A stretch of DNA of 64,000 bases, from assembly GCA_947259725.1 (NCBI GenBank), contig CAMYNM010000003.1, positions 1-64,000 on the forward strand. Direction: 5' to 3'. Shown piece by piece: positions 1 through 8,401 of the stretch. Position 1 is the stretch's first letter; each line of letters begins with the position of its first letter. The notes beneath the pieces are model-generated. The model saw only the letters and a program-made list of their open reading frames with translations. It did no database searches and had not been told where the DNA came from. A program made the position numbers and the translations under genes. The DNA comes from CALZIK01 sp945787635 (lineage in GTDB: Bacteria; Acidobacteriota; Thermoanaerobaculia; Multivoradales; JAHEKO01).

Positions 1-63
1 TTCGAGGAGAAGCAACGCAGCCAGCGGGCAAAAGGGCCCGTGAATTATGTGATGAATTACTGT

Positions 64-76
64 GACAGGACACTAG
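64..76 (-). repeat. Stop-anchored repeat, copy at the acyl carrier gene
   Basis: Read on the minus strand this is CTAGTGTCCTGTC, and its TAG is the stop codon of the acyl carrier protein gene. The same start (CTAGTGKCC or CTAGCGTCC) is found at the stop codons of four other genes in the window (near 18218, 19350, 29990 and 39509). The copy runs towards the window edge, so its full length is not known. Confidence 0.5.
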
Positions 77-315
77 GGCGCGGCCGGGGGGACGGCGCCG
101 CGGATGCGCTCGAAGAGCGCCGCCGGTGAGCGCAGATCGGGCAGCTCGCTCTCGGCGATACTCACGCCGTAGCGCTCCTCGATCGCGGCCACGATGTTCA
201 TCACGTCGATCGACTCGGCGCCCAGGTCCTCGATGATCAGGTCGTCGCCGGCCACCGACCTCAGACGAAGCTCCTCGGCCACCAACCGTCGAATCTCCTC
301 GAGCGTCACGGTCAC
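73..315 (-). CDS. Acyl carrier protein
   Basis: An 80-residue acidic protein of ACP size and pattern. The phosphopantetheine site is Ser35 in the motif DLGAESIDVMN, followed by the helix III region EERYGVSIAESELPDL. It should carry an acyl chain as a 4'-phosphopantetheine thioester in the cytoplasm. The chosen GTG start overlaps the TGA of the upstream acyltransferase-like gene (GTGA), which suggests translational coupling and a shared pathway. Fatty-acid synthase genes are not adjacent, so a dedicated carrier for a lipid or natural-product pathway is more likely than the housekeeping AcpP; that part is inference. Confidence 0.85.
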   Translation of the reverse strand: MTVTLEEIRRLVAEELRLRSVAGDDLIIEDLGAESIDVMNIVAAIEERYGVSIAESELPDLRSPAALFERIRGAVPPAAP

Positions 316-1607
316 GATCCTTCTCCGCCTTCTTCGGCTGCCAGGGTCAAAGTCCGCACGATCTCGTCTCCGATCTTCCGTGCAGCCGCCTCGCTCATGT
401 CCGCTTCGAGGTAGACGATATCCCACGCCAACCGATTCCCGAACAGCTTGACGCTGGCGGTGAACTCGGGGCCGCACGAGAGGTTGGATACGAAGGCATG
501 GAGACCCTTCACCCGCGGCGTCTCTGTCCCTGAGGCGAACCGCACCACGCCGGCGTAGCTGAGGGCCACGGTCGCCATGCGGACGCTGCGCTGCCTGAGG
601 GCCACGCGCATCGTTGTCGGCATCAGCCGCGCGGCGTGGAACTTGTCGCCGCGCCGGCCGGCGGCGCCAATCTGTTGGCTGACCCGGCGAGCCACGGGCC
701 AGAAGGCCGCGCCCGCCGGCATCGAGATGGTGAAACGAAGCCCCGAAACATAGACCGCGACTGTCGTCACCGCCGGGTTGGGGACCAGATAGGGTCGCAG
801 GTCGGCGAAGGCGAAGTAGCGCAGCGGCCCCGCGCGGGCACCGTAGAGATGCCGTTGCGCCGCCAGCAAGAGAGATGCGGTCAGGGCGCCGTTCAGCGTC
901 ACCCGCTCGCTGCGCGAGCGGCGAACCAGTGCCGCCGTCGCCTCTTCGTCGAGCGCCAGAGTCAGGATCCGGCACCGCGCCGGCTCCGGCAACGGAGGCC
1001 TGGGCGGACCCCTGCGGCGCAGCCGGTAGCCGATTTCGTCGGCGATCTGGCGCAGCACGAACACCAGCCGGCCGGGATACGATCGCAGCCCACGATAGCG
1101 GGCCGGAAAGAGGGTATCGGCCGCCGGCGGCACCGTGCGGTCGGGCGGGTCGAGGGACGCGGACCCGTCGCAAAGCGCCACCAGCTCGGTCAACAACGGC
1201 ACGCTCGACGCGCCGTCGAGGACGGCGTGGTGCGCCGTGAGCACGATCTCGCAACTGCCTCCCGCGGTCGCCGGCGGCAAGTAAACGCAGCGCAGCGCGG
1301 GTCCGATGCCGAGATCGAGGTGCCGGTTCAACTCATCCTCGGCGACGGTTCGCCATGCCGCCGCCGAGCCGCGCTCCACGGTCCTCACGGGAGGCACCGG
1401 TGCGCCGTCGACGAATCGGTAGCGACGACCCGCGGCAACGACTCGAACGCCCAGCAACGGGTGCCGATGCTGGAGCGACTCCAGCGCGCGTTTCAGCCTC
1501 TCAACCGGGACTCCCCCGGTGAGCCGCAGGACGAACACGATATTGAGGGCCTGCGCCTCTCCGGTCATGATCGCAGCCCTTTCGAACCCGCCGAGAAAAC
1601 GTGGCAT
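312..1607 (-). CDS. Condensation/PapA5-type acyltransferase-like protein
   Basis: About 431 residues of the CoA-dependent acyltransferase/condensation superfamily. The active-site motif HHAVLDG (residues 126-132) matches HHxxxDG, and SLQHRHPLL near residue 45 is the usual N-terminal block. The ATG at 1607 is preferred because the conserved opening LGGFER follows it; an internal ATG at 1568 is the alternative. Such enzymes form esters or amides from acyl-ACP or acyl-CoA donors. The overlapping downstream ACP is the obvious donor carrier. It is divergent from the radical SAM gene with about 100 bases between them. Substrate unknown. Confidence 0.75.
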   Translation of the reverse strand: MPRFLGGFERAAIMTGEAQALNIVFVLRLTGGVPVERLKRALESLQHRHPLLGVRVVAAGRRYRFVDGAPVPPVRTVERGSAAAWRTVAEDELNRHLDLGIGPALRCVYLPPATAGGSCEIVLTAHHAVLDGASSVPLLTELVALCDGSASLDPPDRTVPPAADTLFPARYRGLRSYPGRLVFVLRQIADEIGYRLRRRGPPRPPLPEPARCRILTLALDEEATAALVRRSRSERVTLNGALTASLLLAAQRHLYGARAGPLRYFAFADLRPYLVPNPAVTTVAVYVSGLRFTISMPAGAAFWPVARRVSQQIGAAGRRGDKFHAARLMPTTMRVALRQRSVRMATVALSYAGVVRFASGTETPRVKGLHAFVSNLSCGPEFTASVKLFGNRLAWDIVYLEADMSEAAARKIGDEIVRTLTLAAEEGGEGS

Positions 1608-1705
1608 GACGGGTGCAAAGCTACCACTGGCGCACCGCGACCGGGGTCGCTCCGGTCCTCTCGCAACGGCGCCGGAACAGCCGTGCCCTGTGGTAGTTTT
1701 TTTGT

Positions 1706-3041
1706 GTGAAGACCACGATCCCTCCACCGACCCGCGTCACGGACCGGCAGCCGGTCGAGGCCTATATCGAGGAGCAGCGCGAGCGGCGCCAGGGCAACAA
1801 GGTGCTGCACGGCTACCCTCCGCCGCTCCTCTGGCGCGAGCGCGAGGTTCCCGTCGACGAGGTGATGGCGCTACGAGGCGGCGGCGCGGGGTCGGCTTCC
1901 AAGCGCCTCAACCTCTACGTGGCGACGCCGTACTGCCTGCCGACCGAACCGGACCGCTGCGGCTTCTGCCTGTTTCCCAGCGAGATCTACCGCAACCGCG
2001 ATCAGCTAGACCGCTACATCGGGTATCTGGAAGTGGAGGGCCAGCTCTATCGGGGACATCTCGGCGACGCCGAGCTCGCGGCGATCTATCTCGGCGGAGG
2101 GACGGCCAATCTCTATCTGCCCGACCAGTACGAGCGGCTGCTCGGCTGCGTGCGCGGGGTCTTCGGTTCGATACCGGCCGGCCTCGAAGTGACCCTCGAG
2201 GGCATCCCGCAGCTGTTCAATTTCGACAAGCTGCGCGCGATGAAGGACGCCGGCGTGAATCGGATCAGCATCGGGGTTCAGCAGCTCGACGACGACCTGA
2301 TCGCGCTCAGCGGCAGGCGACAGACCGCGGCCCAGGTCCTCCGTACGATCGAGCACTGCCACCGACTCGATCTGCCGTGCAGCGTCGATCTGATCTTCGG
2401 ATGTCAACGTCGCCGGGCGAACTCCTTTCGCCGAGGAGCGTCGAGACGAGCTGCCGTCGCGGGTCGAGAACCTTCACATGTATCGCGTCGCCAAGGACTT
2501 CCTGCGCGATGCCGGATACCGTCAGCGAACCGCCTACGACTGGGACCGGATCGACGCGACGCTACCCACCGAGTATCGCTTCGAAACCGGCTGGCATCAG
2601 CCCCTGCGCCGAGATGCGAGCAGCCGGCTGACGGGGCTCGACATGTGGGGATGGGGCTTCGCCGGCGTCTCCTCTTTTCTCGGTACTCCGGAGACGCCGG
2701 GCTGGACCTACCTCAACCATCGTCGGGTGGAGGACTACTTCCGCGACCTGGACCAGCGGCGCTTCCCGGTCGAGCGCGGCTTCCGCTTCAACGTCGGCAC
2801 CCTGCGCCTCAACGTCCTCTTTCAGATGCTGCACGGCCTCCACGTCGACCGCGCCGGCTACCGCCGTCTCTTCGACCTCGACCCCTTCGAGGAACACACG
2901 GCCGTGTGGCAGGCGCTCGCGGCCCGCGACTGGCTCGAGATCGGCGATGAGAGGCTCAGCCTGACCGGCGACGGGGTCTTCCACACGCCCCTGATCCAGA
3001 GCCTGCTGGCCAAGCCGCCGGGCTTTTTCGTCCCGAACTAG
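1706..3041 (+). pseudogene. HemN-like radical SAM protein, frameshifted
   Basis: Reading from GTG 1706 gives a radical SAM N-terminal half: cysteines at residues 77, 85 and 88 (CX7CX2C rather than CX3CX2C), then GGGT at 130-133 and a DLIFG strand. The frame is lost near 2400. A +1 shift restores a C-terminal half (about 2403-3041) with HemN-like features, ending FFVPN. Both halves have normal codon use, so the break may be a sequencing or assembly error, or a recent mutation. HemN relatives include coproporphyrinogen dehydrogenase, HemW and class C methylases or cyclopropanases. Divergent from the acyltransferase/ACP pair, which suggests lipid or natural-product chemistry rather than haem synthesis. 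Confidence 0.7.
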
Positions 3042-3310
3042 CGCCCATCCGGGCCGGTCGGTGAAGAACCGGTGATGGCCTCTGCGGGAGCCGAGCGCTC
3101 CTGAAGCTGCCTCTCAAGAAACGATTCGTTTTCCGGATCCCCGTGCTGGCCTTGACCATCCGACTGGATCCCGGCGTCGGGGGCCGGGTCGAGGCGCTCA
3201 AGGCGAGAACTCCAGAGGCCAAGCTGGACAGGCTCGTCGCGGATGCGGGCCCGCTCTCGGCGACCAGTGAAAAAAAGCTCTGTGACTTGTCTCGGACGTA
3301 GAGAGTTACA

Positions 3311-3386
3311 TGGTGCCCAGGGGCGGAATCGAACCACCGACACCCTGATTTTCAGTCAGGTGCTCTACCGACTGAGCTACCTGGGC
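3311..3386 (-). tRNA. tRNA-Phe (GAA)
   Basis: A 76-base cloverleaf on the minus strand with encoded CCA. The acceptor stem GCCCAGG pairs with CCTGGGC. The anticodon loop CTGAAAA gives GAA. D-arm AGCTCAGTCGGTAGAGC and T-loop GTTCGATTC are canonical. Confidence 0.97.
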
Positions 3387-3409
3387 ACGGGGCTCCTGAA
3401 AAAGCCCCG
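3387..3409 (-). other. Stem-loop in the tRNA-Phe leader
   Basis: On the minus strand CGGGGCT and AGCCCCG form a perfect 7-bp stem with an 8-base loop. The stem ends one base before the mature tRNA 5' end. It lies between the promoter and the tRNA, so it should be in the primary transcript and close to the RNase P cut site. Similar hairpins precede the CAU and Val tRNAs. Confidence 0.55.
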
Positions 3410-3413
3410 AGGC

Positions 3414-3442
3414 TTTATAGCTGCACGCCCTGGCCGAGTCAA
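3414..3442 (-). promoter_or_regulatory. Sigma-70-type promoter of tRNA-Phe
   Basis: On the minus strand TTGACT (3442-3437), a 17-base spacer and TATAAA (3419-3414) lie about 28 bases upstream of the tRNA. Near-consensus boxes and position support a strong housekeeping promoter. The surrounding 3387-3646 stretch holds only this, the hairpin and the promoter of the next gene. Confidence 0.75.
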
Positions 3443-3596
3443 GCGAGGCCCTGCTCATCTGCGCAGCGAATCTGGCCCCCCGACCGCTCGCAGACCAGGA
3501 GCAGATCGCCCGCGAAGGCCGGACATTTCTTTCCGCGCCAGGGCCACCCGCATCGGCCAGAGGGTTGCCCGGGCGCCGCGTTCGCGGTGGCTGAGG

Positions 3597-3625
3597 TTTT
3601 GCACAAACCACGTTCGACTTAGAAT
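3597..3625 (+). promoter_or_regulatory. Possible promoter of the secreted Zn-PLC/P1-like gene
   Basis: TAGAAT (3620-3625) is a fair -10 box. The -35 is weak: TTTTGC at 17-base spacing or TTGCAC at 15. It lies 21 bases before the GTG start at 3647. Confidence 0.35.
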
Positions 3626-3646
3626 CGCCCTGGAAGCCCAACACCC

Positions 3647-4417
3647 GTGAAACGTCCAATCCCGATCTCCGCCGTCCTCGCGAGTGCCTGCCTTTGGCTC
3701 GGTGCCCCCGCGGTCGAGGCATGGACCTCGAAGACCCATGTCGAGATCGCGCGCCAGGCGGCCACGATCGCGCCTCCGGATCTCTTCCGGCAGATCAAGC
3801 GCAACGAGGAAGCCTTCGTGGCCGGGCTCTCCGCCTCGCTCGCGAGCCACGCGAAGGCGAGCGCGGACGGCGCGGAGCTGCTGCGCCAAATCGAGGCCGG
3901 CGCCACGGCCGCGGTCGCCGCGATCGAGAATCACCGGCCCTTTCGCGAGATCGTCCACCACCTGGGCCGTTTGGCCGTCTCTGCCGCGGATGCCAACAAC
4001 CCGCTGACCCACTCGAGGGCCGACCCCGAGGAGAGCCGGTACCGGAGCGACTACGAAGCCTATGTCGCGAGCGCCGCGCCCAGGTTTCCGGTGATCTTCT
4101 ACGGCGAAGGCAGAGACGTGCGCAGCCGAACCGCCCTCGGAGCCCTGGTCGCCCAGATCGAGAGCCGCGGGTCGGGGCTCTATCCGCTCATCGGCCGTGA
4201 GTATCGGCGCATCGGCGCGGTCGACGGCGTCCGTCTCTTCGACGACAAGTCGACCGCGTTCGGCGTCGGCTCGATCGCCTTCAGCCACGCGGTCAGTGAT
4301 CTGGCCGCGATCTATCGCTACGTCTGGATCGAGGCGGGCGGGGCCGACCGGCGCGAGCTGCCGGTGACCCAGCCGGGCGGCGAAGCCACTAGCGACGGTG
4401 AACAGCTCGGCAAATGA
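3647..4417 (+). CDS. Secreted zinc-phospholipase C / P1-nuclease-like protein
   Basis: 256 residues with an N-terminal signal peptide (about 1-25, cleavage after VEA). The mature protein would begin AWTSKTHVEIARQA, resembling zinc-dependent PLC and S1/P1 nucleases, where the new N-terminal Trp and a nearby His ligate zinc. Further His and Asp residues (SHAKA, ENHRPF, HHLGR, DANNPLTH, SHAVSD) are spaced like the helical metal-binding core. It would hydrolyse phosphoesters outside the cytoplasm, but the substrate cannot be told. Start GTG 3647. Its TGA overlaps the purH ATG (ATGA), so the two are coupled although functionally unrelated. Confidence 0.6.
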   Translation: MKRPIPISAVLASACLWLGAPAVEAWTSKTHVEIARQAATIAPPDLFRQIKRNEEAFVAGLSASLASHAKASADGAELLRQIEAGATAAVAAIENHRPFREIVHHLGRLAVSAADANNPLTHSRADPEESRYRSDYEAYVASAAPRFPVIFYGEGRDVRSRTALGALVAQIESRGSGLYPLIGREYRRIGAVDGVRLFDDKSTAFGVGSIAFSHAVSDLAAIYRYVWIEAGGADRRELPVTQPGGEATSDGEQLGK

Positions 4418-5964
4418 GCATGCTCAAGGCCCGCAGGGCGCTGCTGTCGGTCTTCGACAAACGCGAAATCATCGAGTTCGCCAAGGGACTCAGTCACCTG
4501 GGCGTCGAGATCCTGTCCACCGGCGGCACCTACCGGACGCTGAGCGGCGCCGGCCTCGAGCTGATCCGGGTGTCCGACGTCACCGGCTACCCGGAGATCC
4601 TCGACGGGCGGGTCAAGACTCTCCACCCCCAGATCCACGGCGGGATCCTCGCCGATCGCGAGCGCGCCGCCCATTTGACCCAGCTCGGCGAGCACCGCAT
4701 CACCGCCATCGATCTGGTGGTCGTCAACCTCTATCCGTTCCAGAAGGTCGCGGCCTCGGGCGCTCCGTTCGAGGAGACCATCGAGATGGTCGACATCGGA
4801 GGCCCGGCGATGATCCGCGCCGCGGCCAAGAACCACCGTGGCGTCGTCGTGGTGGTCGATCCCGAGGACTATCCCCAGGTCCTGGCCGCGCTCGAGGAAG
4901 GGGACGGGACGGTGCCCGATTCGATTCGGCGCCGCCTGGCCGTCAAGGCGTTTCGGCACACGCAGTCCTACGATTCCGCGATCGCGCAGTGGCTCGGAGG
5001 GCTTGCCGCTGAAGGCAGGGACGACCTCCCCCACCACCTGCTGCTCGACCTCAAGCGCGACAGCCGGTTGCGGTACGGGGAAAACCCGCACCAGAAGGCC
5101 GCCCTCTACAGGGTCCACGGGCAGCCCGGCGTTCTGGGCGGCTTCGAGAAACTCCAGGGCAAGGAGCTGTCCTTCAACAACCTTCTCGACGCGGAGGCGG
5201 CGCGCAGAATCGCCGGCGCCTTCGACGAGCCGGCCGCGGTGGTCGTCAAGCACAACAACCCCTGCGGCGCGGCGCGAGGCGACACCTGCGCCACGGCCTA
5301 CGCTCGGGCGCTCGCCTGCGACCCGGTCTCGGCATTCGGATCGGTGGTCGCCGTCAATCGCACGGTCGATCTGGAGCTCGCCGAAGCGCTGGCGCCGCAG
5401 TTCGTGGAAGTGGTCGTGGCGCCGGGCTACACCGACGATGCCGCCACCCGCCTGTCCAGAAAGTCGAACCTCCGGCTGATCCGCTGCCCGGTCATGCGCT
5501 CGACCGACGAGCTCGAGTTCAGAGCCATCGACGGGGGCTTCCTGGTGCAGGACGCAGACCGCGAAGCCGACGACCCCGGGTCCTGGAGTTGCCCCACGCG
5601 CCGGCAGCCGACCCCGGAGGAGCTCGAGGCGCTGGAGTTTGCATGGCGCGTCGTGCGCCACGTCCGCTCGAACGCGATCGTGGTGACCAACCAGGTCCAG
5701 ACCGTCGGGATCGGTGCCGGTCAGATGAGCCGCGTGGACTCCTGCCGGCTGGCGATCGGCAAGGCGGAGCTTCCCGTCGCCGGCGCTGTTGCCGCTTCCG
5801 ACGCCTTCTTCCCGTTCCGGGACGGCCTCGACTATCTCGCCGAGGCCGGGGTGCGGGCGGTCATCCAACCGGGCGGCAGCAAGCGCGACAAGGAGGTCAT
5901 CGCGGCGGCTGACGAACACGGCATGGCGATGCTCATGACCGGCAAGAGGCACTTCAGGCATTGA
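4414..5964 (+). CDS. purH: Bifunctional AICAR transformylase / IMP cyclohydrolase
   Basis: 516 residues, the normal size of PurH. It catalyses the last two steps of purine synthesis, AICAR to FAICAR (10-formyl-THF) and FAICAR to IMP. The N-terminal cyclohydrolase domain (about 1-195) begins RRALLSVFDKREI and includes GGTYRTL and GRVKTLHPQIHGG. The transformylase domain has KHNNPCGAA at about 279-287, with the catalytic Lys-His. Start ATG overlaps the upstream stop and its own TGA overlaps the TTG of the next gene. Cytoplasmic. Assignment secure. Confidence 0.98.
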   Translation: MSMLKARRALLSVFDKREIIEFAKGLSHLGVEILSTGGTYRTLSGAGLELIRVSDVTGYPEILDGRVKTLHPQIHGGILADRERAAHLTQLGEHRITAIDLVVVNLYPFQKVAASGAPFEETIEMVDIGGPAMIRAAAKNHRGVVVVVDPEDYPQVLAALEEGDGTVPDSIRRRLAVKAFRHTQSYDSAIAQWLGGLAAEGRDDLPHHLLLDLKRDSRLRYGENPHQKAALYRVHGQPGVLGGFEKLQGKELSFNNLLDAEAARRIAGAFDEPAAVVVKHNNPCGAARGDTCATAYARALACDPVSAFGSVVAVNRTVDLELAEALAPQFVEVVVAPGYTDDAATRLSRKSNLRLIRCPVMRSTDELEFRAIDGGFLVQDADREADDPGSWSCPTRRQPTPEELEALEFAWRVVRHVRSNAIVVTNQVQTVGIGAGQMSRVDSCRLAIGKAELPVAGAVAASDAFFPFRDGLDYLAEAGVRAVIQPGGSKRDKEVIAAADEHGMAMLMTGKRHFRH

Positions 5965-6644
5965 GCGCTACGGTCAGACTCGCGGCAGTGTTGACGGTGC
6001 TTGTGGCCGCCGGCCTCGGGCATTCCGGGGCGTCTTCGGCGGTGGACCCGGCTGCCGGCGACGCCCCCTGGGCGCTGCTCGTCGAGGCTCGGGACCAGCT
6101 CCGCGAACGGTCGCCGCTCGTGGCCGGCTTCAGCCAGACCTTCGTCCCGAGTGGCTTCTCGGTCGGCGACTCCGAGTCGGGTGCGCTCTACCTGGATCTT
6201 CCCCGCTGCCTGCGCTTCGAGTACCTCGAGCCGTTCCCCAAGAACTTCTTGCTGTGCGGCGATTGGGTCTACGCCTGGAACCCAGGTGAGCCCAGCGGCC
6301 GACGCTACCTGACCGCCGAGGGCGAAGGCGAAGGGCTGGATCTGCTGCGCCTCGACGTGGACGCGCTGCGCAAGCGCTACCGAGCAAGGATCGGAGCCAG
6401 GGCAGCCGGCGACGACGATGGCGATGGTGATGGCAACAGCAAGTTCCTCGCGCTGAGCCCGATCGGCTCGGTCGACGAGATCCGCTCCGCCACCCTCGAG
6501 CTCGGCCCCTTGCGGAGCGTGCTCCGTTCTCTGAGCTACGAGGACGAGGGTGGCAACCGGACCCGATTCGAAATCACCGACTACCGGCCTCTCGACGAGC
6601 GAACGGCCTTCCGTCCCCCGGAGCTCGAGTGGCTTCAAGACTGA
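5961..6644 (+). CDS. LolA-like periplasmic lipoprotein carrier protein
   Basis: 227 residues, signal peptide at 1-28 (hydrophobic VRLAAVLTVLVAAGLGHSG). The pattern FSQTFV, then GALYLDLPRCLRFEYLEPFP and WVYAWNPGE is the LolA half-barrel signature (Q, rP.rfrweY.eP, dG..lw.ydp). LolA ferries lipoproteins from LolCDE across the periplasm. An Asp/Gly-rich loop (about 151-160) is unusual. The TTG start shares TGA bases with the purH stop. No LolB or LolCDE gene is near. It could instead be a LolA-fold relative. Confidence 0.65.
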   Translation: MSATVRLAAVLTVLVAAGLGHSGASSAVDPAAGDAPWALLVEARDQLRERSPLVAGFSQTFVPSGFSVGDSESGALYLDLPRCLRFEYLEPFPKNFLLCGDWVYAWNPGEPSGRRYLTAEGEGEGLDLLRLDVDALRKRYRARIGARAAGDDDGDGDGNSKFLALSPIGSVDEIRSATLELGPLRSVLRSLSYEDEGGNRTRFEITDYRPLDERTAFRPPELEWLQD

Positions 6645-6658
6645 GCGCCTCGTATAAT
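6630..6658 (+). promoter_or_regulatory. Promoter with consensus -10
   Basis: TATAAT at 6653-6658 is a perfect -10, with TGGCTT 17 bases upstream as a poor -35. It lies just past the LolA-like stop and about 40 bases before the ATG at 6700, so the next gene probably has its own start of transcription. Confidence 0.55.
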
Positions 6659-6699
6659 CAACGAGTCTCCGCGATCGGAAAAACCGGCTCTCGAACAAA

Positions 6700-7365
6700 A
6701 TGAAAGCCAGCTTCATTGCGTGCGTGGGCGTTTTGACGCTTCTCGCGTCGGTCTTCGGCACGGCACCGGCCCGGGCCAAGAGAGGGGCACCGTACGCGCG
6801 AGGCGAGCTGGTCACCGTGACCGGCGTCGTCACCAACGACCGAGCCGAGCCGCTGGCGGAGGTCGAGGTCGTCCTCAAGGCGGCCCGCCACTCGTACGAC
6901 TACCTGCGTTTCCGCAAGCGCACGCCGGTAGAGCGCGAGGTCCGCACCGAGACCGCCAGCGACGGCACCTTCGAGGTCCAGTGGGCCTGGGACGGCGGCT
7001 TCAACCGCTTCGCGCTGTTTTTCGGCGTCACCGTCGCCGAAACCGGGGGTGAAGCCTTCCACGTACTTCACGAGGAGGACGTCAGCCAGAGAATCAAACA
7101 GGGCAGTCCGATGGTGACCACGGTCCAGATTGCGGACACCGGATTCCTGAGCTCGTTTCTCGAGTTCCGGCGAAGCCTGGAAACCGAAGGCGAGCTGCAG
7201 GTCTACCGCGAAGCCGGAAAACCCGATAAGGTCCGCGAGAGAGTTTTTCCGACCCACAGCGAGGTGGATTGGTGGTATTTCGACCTCGGCAAGGTCTATC
7301 GCTTTCGGGACGGGAAGCTCGTGGAGGTCGAAGACTTCGAGCCCGTCAAGCCTTTCGATTCCTGA
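6700..7365 (+). CDS. Secreted carboxypeptidase-regulatory-like protein
   Basis: 221 residues with a signal peptide ending near ARA (about residue 26). Residues 35-110 form a CNA-B/carboxypeptidase regulatory-like beta-sandwich (VTVTGVVTNDRAEPLAEVEVVL, then SDGTFEVQW). The C-terminal part (YREAGKPDKVRERVFPTH, then WWYFDLGKVYRFRDGKLVEV) resembles the BamE/SmpA fold, which is often found in outer-membrane biogenesis proteins. Function is unknown; an envelope role is inferred. It has its own promoter and is followed 16 bases later by the polyprenyl synthase. Confidence 0.6.
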   Translation: MKASFIACVGVLTLLASVFGTAPARAKRGAPYARGELVTVTGVVTNDRAEPLAEVEVVLKAARHSYDYLRFRKRTPVEREVRTETASDGTFEVQWAWDGGFNRFALFFGVTVAETGGEAFHVLHEEDVSQRIKQGSPMVTTVQIADTGFLSSFLEFRRSLETEGELQVYREAGKPDKVRERVFPTHSEVDWWYFDLGKVYRFRDGKLVEVEDFEPVKPFDS

Positions 7366-7381
7366 TGCAAGGTATTAGTTT

Positions 7382-8401
7382 TTGACCCGTAATCCGTCGC
7401 TCGCCGTCGCTCGAGAGCTCGCCACGGCCGCTCGCGGTAGCCGATTCCTGGGACTGGTCTCGGAGCAGCTCAAGGCCACCGAGGCCCTTTTGCGACGCAA
7501 GATCGCCTCGGACATCTCCTTCATCGAAGACGCCGGCGAGTACATCTTCGCCGGCGGCGGAAAGCGCGTGCGGCCGGCTCTTCTCTTGCTTTCGTCTCAG
7601 ATGCTGGGCAGCGAGAGCGAGGAAGACGTCACCTACGCCGCGGTGATCGAGCTGATTCACACGGCGACCCTGGTCCACGACGACATCATCGACGACTCGA
7701 AACTGCGCCGCGGTCGCACGACGATCCACAAGGTGTGGGACAACAGCCAGGCCGTTCTACTGGGAGACTGGCTCTACACCACGTCGATGCAGATGGCGCT
7801 CAGCCACGACCGGCTGGACGTCGTTCGAACACTTTGCGAAGCGACTCTCCGTATGACCGAAGGCGAGTTGCTGGTGCTCGAGCGCCTCGGCGCCATCGAC
7901 GTCACCCGCGCCGAGTACTTCGACATCATCGAGCGCAAGACCGCTCATCTCTTCTCGGCGGCCTGTTCGATCCCGGCGCTGGCGGCCGGCGGCGACGCCG
8001 CCTACCTCGCCCTGGGGCAGTACGGACGAGCCCTCGGACTGTGCTTTCAGCTGGTCGACGACCTGCTCGATTTCACCGAGAGCGAGGCCTCTCTGGGCAA
8101 GCCGGTGCTGTCGGATCTCAAGGGCGGCAAGCTGACCCTGCCGCTCATCCTGCTCCTGCCCCGCCTGGACAGCGGCCGGCGACGCTGGATCGAATGGGTG
8201 CTCGAAGACCGGGACTTCCGGCGAGTCGAGGCCGCGCAGATTCTCGAGCTCGTTTCGAGTTCAGGGGTGATCGACGAGGTCCGCGAGCTCGCCGAAAGGC
8301 AGGCCCTAACCGCCCGGGAAACTCTCCAAGGCTTCCCGGCCAGCGAGGCCCGTGACGCGCTCGAGTTCGCCCCAGAATTCGTCCTCAACCGCCGGTCCTG
8401 A
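7382..8401 (+). CDS. ispB: Long-chain polyprenyl diphosphate synthase
   Basis: 339 residues of the trans-isoprenyl synthase family. The first Asp-rich motif is DDIIDD (100-105) and the second is DDLLDF (226-231), with GGKRVRP at the expected place. It elongates FPP with IPP to make the side chain of menaquinone or ubiquinone. Chain length cannot be read with certainty; small residues before the first motif favour a long product. Start TTG 7382 has a weak AAGG Shine-Dalgarno; the family pattern begins about 25 residues later. The last 96 bases overlap the convergent gene at 8306-9421. Confidence 0.92.
   Translation: MTRNPSLAVARELATAARGSRFLGLVSEQLKATEALLRRKIASDISFIEDAGEYIFAGGGKRVRPALLLLSSQMLGSESEEDVTYAAVIELIHTATLVHDDIIDDSKLRRGRTTIHKVWDNSQAVLLGDWLYTTSMQMALSHDRLDVVRTLCEATLRMTEGELLVLERLGAIDVTRAEYFDIIERKTAHLFSAACSIPALAAGGDAAYLALGQYGRALGLCFQLVDDLLDFTESEASLGKPVLSDLKGGKLTLPLILLLPRLDSGRRRWIEWVLEDRDFRRVEAAQILELVSSSGVIDEVRELAERQALTARETLQGFPASEARDALEFAPEFVLNRRS

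Noticed and set aside
4318..5961. A long open frame antisense to purH
   Set aside because: Shadow of purH, whose motifs and length are secure.
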